Of a stretch of DNA of 64,000 bases, positions 42,417-51,271 are shown one piece after another. Origin of the DNA: Chitinophaga barathri (GTDB lineage: Bacteria > Bacteroidota > Bacteroidia > Chitinophagales > Chitinophagaceae). The translations under genes and the position numbers were made by a program. The DNA is taken from positions 580,975 to 644,974 of the forward strand of contig NZ_RMBX01000002.1 of the NCBI RefSeq assembly GCF_003807585.1, written 5' to 3'. Position 1 is the first letter of the stretch, and the number at the start of each line of letters is the position of its first letter. The notes under the pieces are model-generated. The model was not told the origin of the DNA. It did not search any database and worked only from the letters and a program-made list of their open reading frames with translations.

Positions 42417-42481
42417 ATATGCCTGTATTAAATCGCAATTAAATAGTCGCCCTTTTGAGGAAACTTCCGTATCTTATTGAT

Positions 42482-42749
42482 ATGAAAAAGGCAAAAAATA
42501 ATAATCTTACAGATCTTGATCAGTTTATTGAAAAAGAATATGGCAAACGCGGAACTAAAAAGCGTGAAGATTTCGAGGCAGGATATGAGGTTTTTAAACT
42601 TGGCTCAATATTGCACGAAGCAAGATTAGCTAAGGGCTTAACACAAGAAGAACTTGCAGCGAAAGTAGGGAAGAATAAATCCTTCCACTTTACAAAGAAT
42701 AGTTGAAATAGGGTTAGGCGGCAGAGTTAAGGTTTCAATCAGCTTGTAA
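42482..42749 (+). pseudogene. Decayed HigA/XRE-type antitoxin gene with internal deletion
   Basis: From ATG 42482 the frame encodes an antitoxin N-terminus (LDQFIEKEYGKRGTKKREDFEAGYEVFKLGSILHEARLAKGLTQEELAAKVGKNKS, seen in part) and stops at 42706 after a nonsense tail. Shifting frame at about 42682 recovers STLQRIVEIGLGGRVKVSISL and a stop at 42747-42749, the expected C-terminal end of this family. The middle part, recognition helix to the IEN region, about 15 residues, has been deleted out of frame. It is AT-rich compared with its neighbours, which suggests horizontal origin. No partner toxin gene is found on either side. Confidence 0.75.
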
Positions 42750-42792
42750 TTACATCAGAATTTATTTCTCCATCAGCATGAACGTATACCAC

Positions 42793-43812
42793 TTAAATCG
42801 CAGCTTTCCTCAACAGCATAAACGTATGCTGCTCCCCATAAAAATTGTTGTACAACAAAACAGTTTTCGCCGGCCCGATCTCCAGCTCCTTCACAGCCGC
42901 CCACAAACCGAAAGCCCCTGCGGTATCGTATTCCCCGCAATAAGGCTTGAAGTAAAATACGCGGGCATCGGAAAACTCCCCTTCCACCCCGTCATAAAAA
43001 TGACCGTACTGCGTATCGCCGTTGCGGCCTGATACCAGCAAATCGATTTCCTCCGCCGCGATATCCTGTGAGGACAGGAACGCCTGAAGCGCCTGCTGCA
43101 GCTCTTCGCCAGATGGTTTGTACACCATCTTAATACCTTCCAGGCAAATGTCCGATGGTTTTGAAGAAAACAGGAAAAAGGTGGCGCCTTCTCCGGATAT
43201 AGAACCCGTGGTATTGGAATCGAGCAGCTCCGCGGGTTGCGTCAGTTCGTTTTTCCAGTAGCCGATGCGGCTTTTGATATAAAAATGTTCATCCGTCATT
43301 TCATCGAAAGCGCCTGTGAGCACTTCGGTGGCATTGCCTTCCGCCAGCTGCATCATGCTGTCCAGCACGGCGTGCTCAAACGAAAAGCCGCGGTGCACGA
43401 AAGTATTGTTGTATTCCGTGCATTGCTGCTGCAGGGCGATGAGGCCATTCACGGAATTGTACGTCGATTGAATGAAGGGAGTGGGATTCAGCGCGGTTTC
43501 TGCGTAGTCGCGGATGTTGTGCAGGAACTTTTCAGTGTCCTGCAGGCTGCCGCGGCCTGTGCCGGTGATGATGGCGCCGGGTACACTAGTATTGCTATTA
43601 CGAAGGCATTGTAAAGCAGCCACCAGTCCCATTTTGAGCACGCGGCTCATACGGCGCAGGCTGTTTGGCGGGATAAAACCGCTGTAGTCAGGCTCTTTCA
43701 CGCGCATCATGCTTTTGCCCTCCAGCGTGAGCAGCTGCGGTGCAAAATGGCCTGCAAAACTCTCCTGCGGAGAGATGGCGGCACAACCCCTTATGTAACA
43801 CTTAGCCTTCAT
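42793..43812 (-). CDS. Ketosynthase-like chain-length-factor protein, active site lost
   Basis: About 339 residues from ATG 43812, which overlaps the upstream ketosynthase by 11 nt. It has the thiolase-fold outline of KAS II (TGTGRGSLQDTEKFL, EVLTGAFDEMTDEHF, GSISGEGATFFLFS, AGAFGLWAAVKELE). All three catalytic positions are replaced: the Cys region reads HRGFSFEHAV, the first His region reads VSGRNGDTQYG and the second reads KPYCGEYDTAG. It is therefore best seen as the non-catalytic partner of the neighbouring ketosynthase, as in aryl-polyene and flexirubin KS/CLF pairs. Confidence 0.8.
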   Translation of the reverse strand: MKAKCYIRGCAAISPQESFAGHFAPQLLTLEGKSMMRVKEPDYSGFIPPNSLRRMSRVLKMGLVAALQCLRNSNTSVPGAIITGTGRGSLQDTEKFLHNIRDYAETALNPTPFIQSTYNSVNGLIALQQQCTEYNNTFVHRGFSFEHAVLDSMMQLAEGNATEVLTGAFDEMTDEHFYIKSRIGYWKNELTQPAELLDSNTTGSISGEGATFFLFSSKPSDICLEGIKMVYKPSGEELQQALQAFLSSQDIAAEEIDLLVSGRNGDTQYGHFYDGVEGEFSDARVFYFKPYCGEYDTAGAFGLWAAVKELEIGPAKTVLLYNNFYGEQHTFMLLRKAAI

Positions 43813-45016
43813 ATTTGCTGAACACCAGCGAGGCATTGTTCCCGCCAAAACCGAAGGAATTGGAGATCACGTTGCGCACGGGATACTCTTCCAGCAGTTT
43901 GGTTTCGGGTGTAATGCCCAGCTCTTCCATTTTTTCTGAGAAATTAAGATTGGGAAATATCATCTGCCGGTTGATAGCCAGCACGGAAAAGATCGCTTCG
44001 ATAGCACCCGCGGCTGCCAGGGTATGGCCGGTGAAAGGTTTGGTGGAACTGAATTTCGGCACTTCCGTACCAAATAAACGCTCCAGCGCTTTGCCTTCGG
44101 ACGCATCATTGTTGAGCGTAGCGGTGCCGTGCACATTGACGTACTGCACGTCGGCAATGGCCCTGCCGCTCATGGCCAGCGCTTTGCGCATAGCTTCAAA
44201 AGCGCCGTCTCCTTCCGGGGAAGGGGCGGTAGGGTGAAATGCCTCGTTGGTATTGCACCACCCGCTGAGCTCCGCCATTACCCTCGCTTTGCGCGCACGC
44301 ACCAGCGATTCGCTTTCCAGTACCAGGTACGCTGCGCCTTCTCCGAGGTTGAGGCCGTTGCGCTGCTGGTCGAAAGGACGGCAGAATTGTTTGTCGATAT
44401 TTTTGAGGGAATTAAATCCGTTGATGGTAAAACGCGTGAGCGCTTCCGTGCCGCCGCAAACGGCTCTTTGCACCAATCCCTGCTGAATAAGCCTGGCGCC
44501 GTACATCAGCGCGTTGGCGGAAGACGAGCAGGCGGTGCTGATGGTGGTCACGTACTCGCGGATGCCGGTTTCATCGGCAATGCGCTGGGTACAGTCCGCA
44601 CAATCCAGCGTATCGATGTATTTAAGGAAGGTGCCTTCTTTCTCCGGGTCCAGTATATCGAAATAAACTTTTTCCGTATCGCACATGCCGCCTACGGTGG
44701 AGGCATTGATAAATGCAGCAGGCAATTCGCGGGGATCGCTGATGCCGGCGGACATCAGCGCCTCCTGCATGGCAGCGAGGCCCAGTAAAGTGGTGCGGGT
44801 AAATTCAGGAGAGCCGGGTTTACCGGCCCGTTCCGCCAGTTCTTCCGTACTCAGCTTCACCTCTCCTACCGGCAATACTTCCCGGTGGATGGTTTCAATA
44901 TACCGGGTATGGCCCAGCCCGCTTTGTTGCGCACGCAGGCTTCGGAAGTTTTCCTCCACATTGTTGCCAATGGCGGAGATCATACCCATGCCGGTTATAA
45001 ACACACGTTCAGCCAT
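43802..45016 (-). CDS. Beta-ketoacyl-ACP synthase II type (catalytic KS)
   Basis: 404-residue elongating ketosynthase. It has catalytic Cys163 (TISTACSSSANAL), His in NVHGTATLNNDASEG and His in KPFTGHTLAAAGAIEA, with the C-terminal NSFGFGGNNASLVF. The pairing with a catalytically dead paralogue and a dedicated ACP identifies it as a secondary-metabolite KS rather than housekeeping FabF. It starts 18 nt after the ACP gene. Confidence 0.9.
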   Translation of the reverse strand: MAERVFITGMGMISAIGNNVEENFRSLRAQQSGLGHTRYIETIHREVLPVGEVKLSTEELAERAGKPGSPEFTRTTLLGLAAMQEALMSAGISDPRELPAAFINASTVGGMCDTEKVYFDILDPEKEGTFLKYIDTLDCADCTQRIADETGIREYVTTISTACSSSANALMYGARLIQQGLVQRAVCGGTEALTRFTINGFNSLKNIDKQFCRPFDQQRNGLNLGEGAAYLVLESESLVRARKARVMAELSGWCNTNEAFHPTAPSPEGDGAFEAMRKALAMSGRAIADVQYVNVHGTATLNNDASEGKALERLFGTEVPKFSSTKPFTGHTLAAAGAIEAIFSVLAINRQMIFPNLNFSEKMEELGITPETKLLEEYPVRNVISNSFGFGGNNASLVFSKYEG

Positions 45017-45034
45017 CCCGTTCTTTACAGCTAA

Positions 45035-45292
45035 TTAAGCTACTTGTTTGCTCGTGATGAATTCGGCCATGGTCTGAACACTCTGAAGTATCTTGCGGCC
45101 TTCACGCGGATCTTCCACTTTGATCTGGTAGTTTCTTTCCAGCAGCACCATCAGCTCGAGTGAATCGATGCTGTCCAGGCCCAGACCTTCGCCAAACAGC
45201 GGGGCATTGTCGTCAATATCCTCCGGTTTGGTGTCCTGAAGGTTAAGGGCTTCGATGATCTGCTGTTTCAGTTTCAATTTTAACGCTTCCAT
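45035..45292 (-). CDS. Acyl carrier protein
   Basis: 85-residue acidic four-helix ACP from ATG 45292. The phosphopantetheine site is Ser41 in GEGLGLDSIDSLEL. The longer frame to 45430 runs into the permease gene and has no ACP character. Likely carries the growing acyl chain for the adjacent KS pair and DarB. Confidence 0.9.
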   Translation of the reverse strand: MEALKLKLKQQIIEALNLQDTKPEDIDDNAPLFGEGLGLDSIDSLELMVLLERNYQIKVEDPREGRKILQSVQTMAEFITSKQVA

Positions 45293-45372
45293 AATTGTTG
45301 TAGGTTTTACGCCCAAGGCGCATTCCAGGGGAGTAAAAATAACTGTTTTAAGGTTGTTTAGAAAATGTTTTC

Positions 45373-46668
45373 CTATCCGATCCTGCGCTGCTCCACGATG
45401 GCGGCAATTGCCAGCATAATGGCGCCGCATCCCAGCAGCCTCGCAATGTCCGGCAGTATGTACCCGACATTACCGTTGCGCAGGTAAATATCATTGATGG
45501 CGTCCAGTCCCCAGCTGAGCGGGGACAGTCGACCTATCTTTTGCATCGTGTCCGGCATGATCTCCAGCGGTATCCATATGCCGCCGATGGCGCTCAGGAT
45601 CACGATGGAAATGGCGCCGAAGTTAAGCGCCTGGTTCGGCGTTTTGAACAATGTGCCTATCAGGATGCCGTAGGCGGTGGCTGTAACGCCAATGCTGGCG
45701 GCCGTAAGCAATCCCGCCGCATGGTCCCCCCCCAGCTGCAGCCGCGGCAGGCCCAGCATCGGCAGGATGTAAATGCCCACGAGCATCATCAGGTAAAACT
45801 GCACCACGCATATGCCGACAAAAAACAGCAGTTTTCCCGAAAGGATGGAACCGTAATTGCCGGGAATGAGTTTCATGCGCACCAGGCTGCCGTCTTCCCG
45901 CTCACGGATCATGTTGCCCGCAATGGGAATAACGATAAAAAACATTGCGAAGATGCTCCAGGCCGGTACGTTGTGCTGTACGGAATTGGAGATCACGTCT
46001 ATCTGTTTTCCCGCTCCCACGCCGGTTTCCTTCAGCCCCACAGCTTTCAGTTTGATGGCGGGGAAGGTATCCTGTGCGGCGGCGCTGTCTTTGCTTTTGA
46101 GCTGCATCTGGATCCGTTCCAGCAGCAGGTCCGTCTGCACCTGTGTCAGGAAATTATCCAATGCCTGCTGGATGGCGCTTTTGAATGCTTTTTTGGACGC
46201 GGGGTCGAAGTACAGCTGCACGGCCAGCGAGTCCGCCACAACGGCCTTTACGGGCAGTTGCGAGGCCAGGCCCATGCGTTTGGAAATGTCGTTCACGATC
46301 TTGTTCGCATTGCTGACGATCTCCGCCGTAGCGCCTTTCGGGATGGTGATGCTTATTTTGTACGCGCCTTCCGCGATGAGGCTTTGGGCTTTTTCTTCCG
46401 TGAGCGGCTGCTGCCCGAAGGAATCTATCACGTTGAACTGGCCGCTGGCGCCCAGCCCTTCGCGGATATAACGGCCCAGGCGGCCCTGGTCGTTGTCCAC
46501 GGTGAGTATATCGAATTTTACTTCCTGGTAATCCTTAAAAGGCGCGTCCTGTATGAGGGCCATTACCGTGATGAGCACCAGCGGCATGGCAAACAGCAGC
46601 GTCAGCCCGGCTTTATCGCGCCTCAGCAGTAACCATTCCTTTCGTATCGTTGCAATGAGCCTTAACAT
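45373..46668 (-). CDS. ABC-2 type transporter permease
   Basis: 431-residue membrane subunit: one helix near residue 25, a large periplasmic domain of about 170 residues, and five to six helices at the C-terminus, the usual ABC-2/DrrB-like layout (VIPIAGNMIREREDGSLVRMKLIPGN, ISIVILSAIGGIWIPLEIMPD). It lies 9 nt after the ATPase gene, and probably exports the lipid product or its precursor. Confidence 0.9.
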   Translation of the reverse strand: MLRLIATIRKEWLLLRRDKAGLTLLFAMPLVLITVMALIQDAPFKDYQEVKFDILTVDNDQGRLGRYIREGLGASGQFNVIDSFGQQPLTEEKAQSLIAEGAYKISITIPKGATAEIVSNANKIVNDISKRMGLASQLPVKAVVADSLAVQLYFDPASKKAFKSAIQQALDNFLTQVQTDLLLERIQMQLKSKDSAAAQDTFPAIKLKAVGLKETGVGAGKQIDVISNSVQHNVPAWSIFAMFFIVIPIAGNMIREREDGSLVRMKLIPGNYGSILSGKLLFFVGICVVQFYLMMLVGIYILPMLGLPRLQLGGDHAAGLLTAASIGVTATAYGILIGTLFKTPNQALNFGAISIVILSAIGGIWIPLEIMPDTMQKIGRLSPLSWGLDAINDIYLRNGNVGYILPDIARLLGCGAIMLAIAAIVEQRRIG

Positions 46669-46677
46669 GCTTTCTTT

Positions 46678-47424
46678 TTAATCCCTCACGGCGTGGCCGG
46701 TATAATGGAGGAATACATCTTCCAGGTTGCGGCAGTCATCCAGCCCATTGATCAGGTCCGCCGGGCTGCCCTGTACCACCAGTTTTCCTTCGTCCATGAT
46801 CGCCACATCTTCACAGATCTGCTGCGCTTCTTCCAGCAGGTGCGAGGTATACAGCACGCTGTTGCCTTTTGCATTGTATTCGCGCAGGAACTGCAGGATC
46901 ATACTGCGGCTTTGCACATCCACACCGGCGGTGGGCTCGTCCAGCACCAGCAGCTCCGGCTCGTGCAGGATGGCGGCGATAATGTTCGTTCTTCTTTTCA
47001 TGCCCCCGGAAAACCGCCCAACTTCTTTATTGGCGGCCTTTTCAAGCCCGAATGCTTCCAGGTGGCCCATCACTTTATCTTTGAGGGCTTTGCCCTTAAA
47101 GCCGTACAGGTTGCCGAAATACACGAGGTTCTCCAACGCCGTGAGCTGCGGGAACAGTGCGATCTGCTGCGGCACGATGCCTACTACACGTTTGATCTGC
47201 TCCCTGCGCCCGGCTTCCTGCGGAATATCGAATATCCGCACCTTGCCCGCATCCTGTTTCACCAGCCCGCAGAGAATGGAGATGGTCGTGGTTTTGCCCG
47301 CGCCGTTAGGCCCCAGCAATCCCGCGATCTTACCTTCCGGGAATGAAAACGACAGCCCCCGCAGGCTGGGCGTAAGCGCGCCTGCGTAAGTTTTGTGGAG
47401 ATCATTCACGGCAATGCTGTTCAT
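46678..47424 (-). CDS. ABC transporter ATP-binding protein
   Basis: 248 residues. Walker A GLLGPNGAGKTTT (about 34-46), Q-loop IVPQQIALFPQ, signature RFSGGMKRR, Walker B LLVLDEPTAGVD and the switch His in YTSHLLEEA are complete. DrrA/CcmA-type ATPase partner of the adjacent ABC-2 permease; 8 nt after the BtrH-like gene. Confidence 0.94.
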   Translation of the reverse strand: MNSIAVNDLHKTYAGALTPSLRGLSFSFPEGKIAGLLGPNGAGKTTTISILCGLVKQDAGKVRIFDIPQEAGRREQIKRVVGIVPQQIALFPQLTALENLVYFGNLYGFKGKALKDKVMGHLEAFGLEKAANKEVGRFSGGMKRRTNIIAAILHEPELLVLDEPTAGVDVQSRSMILQFLREYNAKGNSVLYTSHLLEEAQQICEDVAIMDEGKLVVQGSPADLINGLDDCRNLEDVFLHYTGHAVRD

Positions 47425-47432
47425 ATCCCTGC

Positions 47433-48431
47433 TTAGATTTTTACTTTGGATAAACGGCGGAACACTTTTTCTTCTTCATCGGCGATGTGCAGCAGCATAT
47501 TGCCGAGGTCGCCGTAGGACATATTGTCCGCCGCGCGCGCCTTACATACCCTGCCGGCGGAGAATGCGAAGTTTCGCCAGAGGTCGCCCACAGCGGTCAG
47601 TTCTTTCCCGATCGCCTTCAGCTCTTCATTTTTCAGCAGCAAGCCCGCTTCCTGTAAAAAGGCGGCGTACATAAAACGGAATCCCGCGCCGCCGGTGCCG
47701 ATCTCTTCCTGCATACGGATGATATTCCCGAGGTAAAGCCCCGCGCGGCGGTCACCCACTTTGGCGGGGTAATCCTTTACTCTTTTGGCGAGGAAACGGA
47801 TACCTTTCACGCCGAACATCGGCATGGGGATCTTCAGCATATAATAACAGGCCTGTTTGATACCGGCCCTGATCGGTCCCCTGAAATCCACTTGTTTGGG
47901 CACGCTTACCGGGTAGTACATTTTCCCTTTGGGTTCGGGAAAACCTTTGGCAAAACGCGCCTGCACGAGATTTTCGTGATCGATGGTGGTCACGGTGTCC
48001 ATGATGGGGTCGCTCACCAGGTAATCGCCGTTTTCTTTGCCGTACACCACGAGGTTGTGCGCATTGAAGTGAAAACGATACGATGCCGGGAAGTATGGTA
48101 AGTAGTACACACTGCTTTGCATGCCCACGGGAATGCCTTTGGCGATCACTTCGTCCAGCGCCTGCATGGCTTTGTCGGGACTGCCGAACTTGTGCGATTC
48201 CATCTTTACGCCCAGGCGTTTGCACACGCGGGAGAAGATGGCGCCCGGCCAGATGCGGTAGGTAGTTCCCGGCACTCCGTTCACTTTCACAAAAGGAAGG
48301 TGGCCGAAAAAGATGCCCGCGCCGATGCCGAATGCCATCGGCTCGCTGATCTCAAGGCCATAGTGGCGGAACATGTTGGAAATAACGCCGCTTTCGCAAT
48401 GGGCGGTTTGTGTGTGACTGAATTGTGTCAT
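47433..48431 (-). CDS. BtrH-like acyltransferase/cysteine-peptidase-fold protein
   Basis: 332 residues. The N-terminal half has the BtrH_N layout: HCESGVISNMFRHYGLEISEPMAFGIGAGIFFGH with a candidate nucleophile Cys, then NAHNLVVYGKENGDYLVSDP with a His-Asp pair. The C-terminal half resembles DUF4872. In butirosin synthesis BtrH moves an acyl group from an ACP to an amine; here, next to an ACP and KS genes, transfer of the acyl chain to an acceptor is plausible but unproven. It lies 9 nt after the preceding small gene. Confidence 0.8.
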   Translation of the reverse strand: MTQFSHTQTAHCESGVISNMFRHYGLEISEPMAFGIGAGIFFGHLPFVKVNGVPGTTYRIWPGAIFSRVCKRLGVKMESHKFGSPDKAMQALDEVIAKGIPVGMQSSVYYLPYFPASYRFHFNAHNLVVYGKENGDYLVSDPIMDTVTTIDHENLVQARFAKGFPEPKGKMYYPVSVPKQVDFRGPIRAGIKQACYYMLKIPMPMFGVKGIRFLAKRVKDYPAKVGDRRAGLYLGNIIRMQEEIGTGGAGFRFMYAAFLQEAGLLLKNEELKAIGKELTAVGDLWRNFAFSAGRVCKARAADNMSYGDLGNMLLHIADEEEKVFRRLSKVKI

Positions 48432-48440
48432 TGTTTTTAT

Positions 48441-48863
48441 TTATTGGGGCCGCTGGAATGGCAGCAATTCTCCCTTTTGCAGCGTTTCCGGGGATATCCC
48501 GAAGATGTCCGCATAACGCGCTATCATAGTGGTGCTGAGGTTTTTGAATACACCCGGCTGCATATGCCTTTTTACCTGCCAGCCCCATTTACCGGCTTTA
48601 CTGGCCAGCAGCGGAAGGTCCAGCAGGGTCCTTTCCATATAATACGCGATGGGGCTTACGGTACCGGCCTCAACTTTGGCGCGGGTTTCAGCTACTCTTT
48701 TTTCCACTTCTTCCCAGGCCTGGTCCAGCGCTACGTTCTCCGGTTCCCAGCCTACGCTGGAAGCGGTCGTGTAGTCGCCGGAGTTATCCACTGCATAGAA
48801 CAACTGTTTGAATGTACCGTGATGCAGGTTGTCTCCATCCTGCGGAACTTCATCTTTTTTCAT
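48441..48863 (-). CDS. Conserved hypothetical protein of the Dar-type cluster
   Basis: 140 residues, soluble, no signal peptide or recognised motif. It is Trp-rich (SVGWEPENVALDQAWEEVEKRV, KAGKWGWQVKRHM), largely helical, ending in a short segment on a metal- or membrane-like basic region. In Bacteroidota clusters of this kind a gene of this size sits between the BtrH-like gene and the KAS III gene. Function unknown. Confidence 0.65.
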   Translation of the reverse strand: MKKDEVPQDGDNLHHGTFKQLFYAVDNSGDYTTASSVGWEPENVALDQAWEEVEKRVAETRAKVEAGTVSPIAYYMERTLLDLPLLASKAGKWGWQVKRHMQPGVFKNLSTTMIARYADIFGISPETLQKGELLPFQRPQ

Positions 48864-48902
48864 GTTTTGCAGTTTTGAAAGGAACGGGTCCCTATTATTG
48901 AA

Positions 48903-48940
48903 ATGCAGCAGGAACCGGCATTGAACGGCCTCTGCTGCAT
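48903..48940 (-). promoter_or_regulatory. Hairpin between darB and the downstream genes
   Basis: ATGCAGCAG (48903-48911) and CTGCTGCAT (48932-48940) form a 9-bp stem around a 20-nt loop that itself contains CCGG/CGG. It sits midway in the 103-nt gap between darB and the 140-residue protein gene. There is no U tract, so processing or attenuation is more likely than full termination. Confidence 0.4.
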
Positions 48941-48966
48941 GGAAATAATGTGTATGTGACAGGCGT

Positions 48967-50103
48967 TTACACCACCGTGACCTGTGCGTAAGCGTAGGTG
49001 AACCTTGCGCTTTCCGGCACCATCATCACGATCGTGTCCCCTTTCTTCAGGAGGTCCTGGTTCAGCAGTTCTTCCAGCATAAAGTAAGGGGAAGCGGTAC
49101 CTACGTTGCCCACGCGGGTGAGGTTCGTAAACCATTTCTCCTGCGGGATGTATACGCCCAGCCTTTTGATCTCCTCATCTATCTTAAAACGGAAATATTC
49201 GGAAGACAGGTGAGGCAGGAAGTAGGTGATCTTATCCAGGTCGATATTGTGTTTCTCCACCATGTCTTTCCACATCTGCGCGCCGGAGGGCACGATGTTT
49301 TTGCCCAGCAGGCGGGTGTCCTGTTTGAAGGAGAACACACTGTTTGCGCCCCATTCTTCGGGCGTCATGTCCGGCCAGCCTTTGGTGCTGCCATCCGCGT
49401 TTTTAACCGCGCCGGCGTACATGCAGGTCTCCAGGTCGTTTGCATAAGAAGCGATCTCTACCCAGTCAACGCGGAGGCTGAGGCCTTCTTCGTTCGGCTT
49501 GTCCTGGAACAGCGCGGCGCTGGCCCCGTCGGACAGCATCCAGCGGAGGAAGTCTTTTTCGAAAGCGATGATGGGATTTTCCGCGAGGGATTTCAGGTTT
49601 TCGGTTTCGGGCTCAAACTTGCGGGAGAGCATCCACGCGGAGAACTTTTCGGAACCGGTGCTTACAGCGTTTGCGGTGTTGCCGCATTTTACGGACATGT
49701 AAGCGTATTTAAATGCCTGCATACCTGCCGCACAGGCGCCGGTGGCGGCTATGAGCTCCACGGGCTGGCATTTCAGGATGCCATGCACCATGGCGGCATG
49801 GTTGGGCAATAACTGGTCGGGGGATGTGGTGCCACAGGCGAGCAGCTCCATTTTGTTGATGGGGAACTTCTCGTCGAACAGGCTTTCTACGGCTACGGCC
49901 GTCATTTCAGCATTGGTGTGCGTGCTTTTTCCTTCTTTGTCCAGTGCGTAATATCGGGTCTTGATCTTATTGTTACCCAGGATCATAGTTCTGGCCCTGG
50001 ATGGCTTGCCGTCCACCATTCCGAGGATGCTTTCCATTTCATCATTCCCTACCGGCTCGTTCGGCAAAAACTTGGAGAGCCTCGTAATATATACTTCTTT
50101 CAT
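48967..50103 (-). CDS. darB: KAS III-like condensing enzyme (DarB-type)
   Basis: 378-residue 3-oxoacyl-ACP synthase III-fold protein. It has catalytic Cys124 (TGACAAGMQAF), His in FLPHLSSEYF and Asn in RVGNVGTASPYF, the KAS III triad. It is longer than FabH (about 317), as are DarB ketosynthases that condense two acyl units into a dialkylresorcinol or cyclohexanedione ring. The neighbouring darA gene supports this over FabH. Confidence 0.82.
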   Translation of the reverse strand: MKEVYITRLSKFLPNEPVGNDEMESILGMVDGKPSRARTMILGNNKIKTRYYALDKEGKSTHTNAEMTAVAVESLFDEKFPINKMELLACGTTSPDQLLPNHAAMVHGILKCQPVELIAATGACAAGMQAFKYAYMSVKCGNTANAVSTGSEKFSAWMLSRKFEPETENLKSLAENPIIAFEKDFLRWMLSDGASAALFQDKPNEEGLSLRVDWVEIASYANDLETCMYAGAVKNADGSTKGWPDMTPEEWGANSVFSFKQDTRLLGKNIVPSGAQMWKDMVEKHNIDLDKITYFLPHLSSEYFRFKIDEEIKRLGVYIPQEKWFTNLTRVGNVGTASPYFMLEELLNQDLLKKGDTIVMMVPESARFTYAYAQVTVV

Positions 50104-50287
50104 TATTCAGTTATAGTTTATCCTTTATTGGGTTGATGCAACACTTATGTTTTTCAAAAAGTTTAAGCGGCCGTAAATATAGAATTTTGCATGGATAATC
50201 AAATGACATAGACGGGCAGATAGCGTTAAAATAACGTCGTGCTGTCGATATTCATTCCCGTAACAAATCTACGCAGATTCAGGCTCA

Positions 50288-51214
50288 TCATCCTTCACGG
50301 AGTTGTATTCCTTTATAATAAGTAACGTCTCTGTTCAGTTGTTTCCGGCCCAGCAGCAGCTTCAGCCAGGAAGCTACGAGCGTGAACGGTGTCAGCACCG
50401 GTATGGCCAGCAGCAGTATGGTCCGGTACATGCTCACGCGGCCCTGCCTGATGCTTTCCCCGGGGCCGCCTTTTTCGCTGATATAGCTGGCCCAGAAGCG
50501 GAAAGGCTTTACCCCTCTCATTTCCAGCACGATCAGCCCCGGATTTATTTCAACGCTGTCCAGCGCCAGTAATTGTGTATGCAGACCGTCATATTCCTTC
50601 TTCTCCACCGCCTGGAGGATCGGCTCGCCGAACTTCACGGATTCCTTGATCTCCTTTTCCTGTACCCCGGCCGGCGGGAAGACAAAAAATGCGTCTTTTT
50701 TCCCTTTGGTGGCCCAGCGCAGGATGGTGATGAGCGATACGAGGTTCGGATGTTTGTCCACCAGCGCAATATGCCCCACCAGGTTTGCCCCGGCCTGCTG
50801 GAGATACCGTTTTACCTTTTCCTGTGCATTGATCCACATGTTGCGGCAGCCCAGCAGGGTCACTACCGGCTTGCCTTTCAGCAGTTTTTTGCCTTCTTCG
50901 CTCTGAAGAAAAGCCGCTATAGGCTGGGAAGGGCTCAGGAACCAGGGCTGGTAAGCCAGCAGCACCATGTCGAATTCCGCTGAGGGGTCCACCTTCAGCG
51001 GCATGATGTGGCGCGGCCTTGCCAGAACGGTTTCGGGCATGGCGTCAAAAAACTCCTGCTTGGACCAGGGGAATGGGAACGGCTGAACCGGCACCAGCTC
51101 CTCGAACGTAATCTCTGCTTTTCCTTTCAAGGGCCCGGTCACATGATCAATTATCCTCCTCAGCTGGCCCGTTTGTGTGTAATACACCACTAATATCTTC
51201 GGTAGTTGACTCAT
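50288..51214 (-). CDS. darA: DarA-type dialkylresorcinol biosynthesis protein
   Basis: 308 residues. A flavodoxin-like N-terminal fold (ILVVYYTQTGQLRRIIDHV, the phosphate-loop-like TQTGQ; later LAYQPWFLSPSQPIAAFLQ and VTLLGCRNMW) is followed by a C-terminal hydrophobic pair of helices (about 265-292). This matches proteins annotated as DarA (dialkylresorcinol condensing/aromatising). It is the first gene of the minus-strand cluster, 184 nt before darB. Confidence 0.8.
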   Translation of the reverse strand: MSQLPKILVVYYTQTGQLRRIIDHVTGPLKGKAEITFEELVPVQPFPFPWSKQEFFDAMPETVLARPRHIMPLKVDPSAEFDMVLLAYQPWFLSPSQPIAAFLQSEEGKKLLKGKPVVTLLGCRNMWINAQEKVKRYLQQAGANLVGHIALVDKHPNLVSLITILRWATKGKKDAFFVFPPAGVQEKEIKESVKFGEPILQAVEKKEYDGLHTQLLALDSVEINPGLIVLEMRGVKPFRFWASYISEKGGPGESIRQGRVSMYRTILLLAIPVLTPFTLVASWLKLLLGRKQLNRDVTYYKGIQLREG

Positions 51215-51271
51215 ATTCAGGTATCGGATACTCCAATAAAAACTGTAAACATACGAAAGATTCCGAATTTG

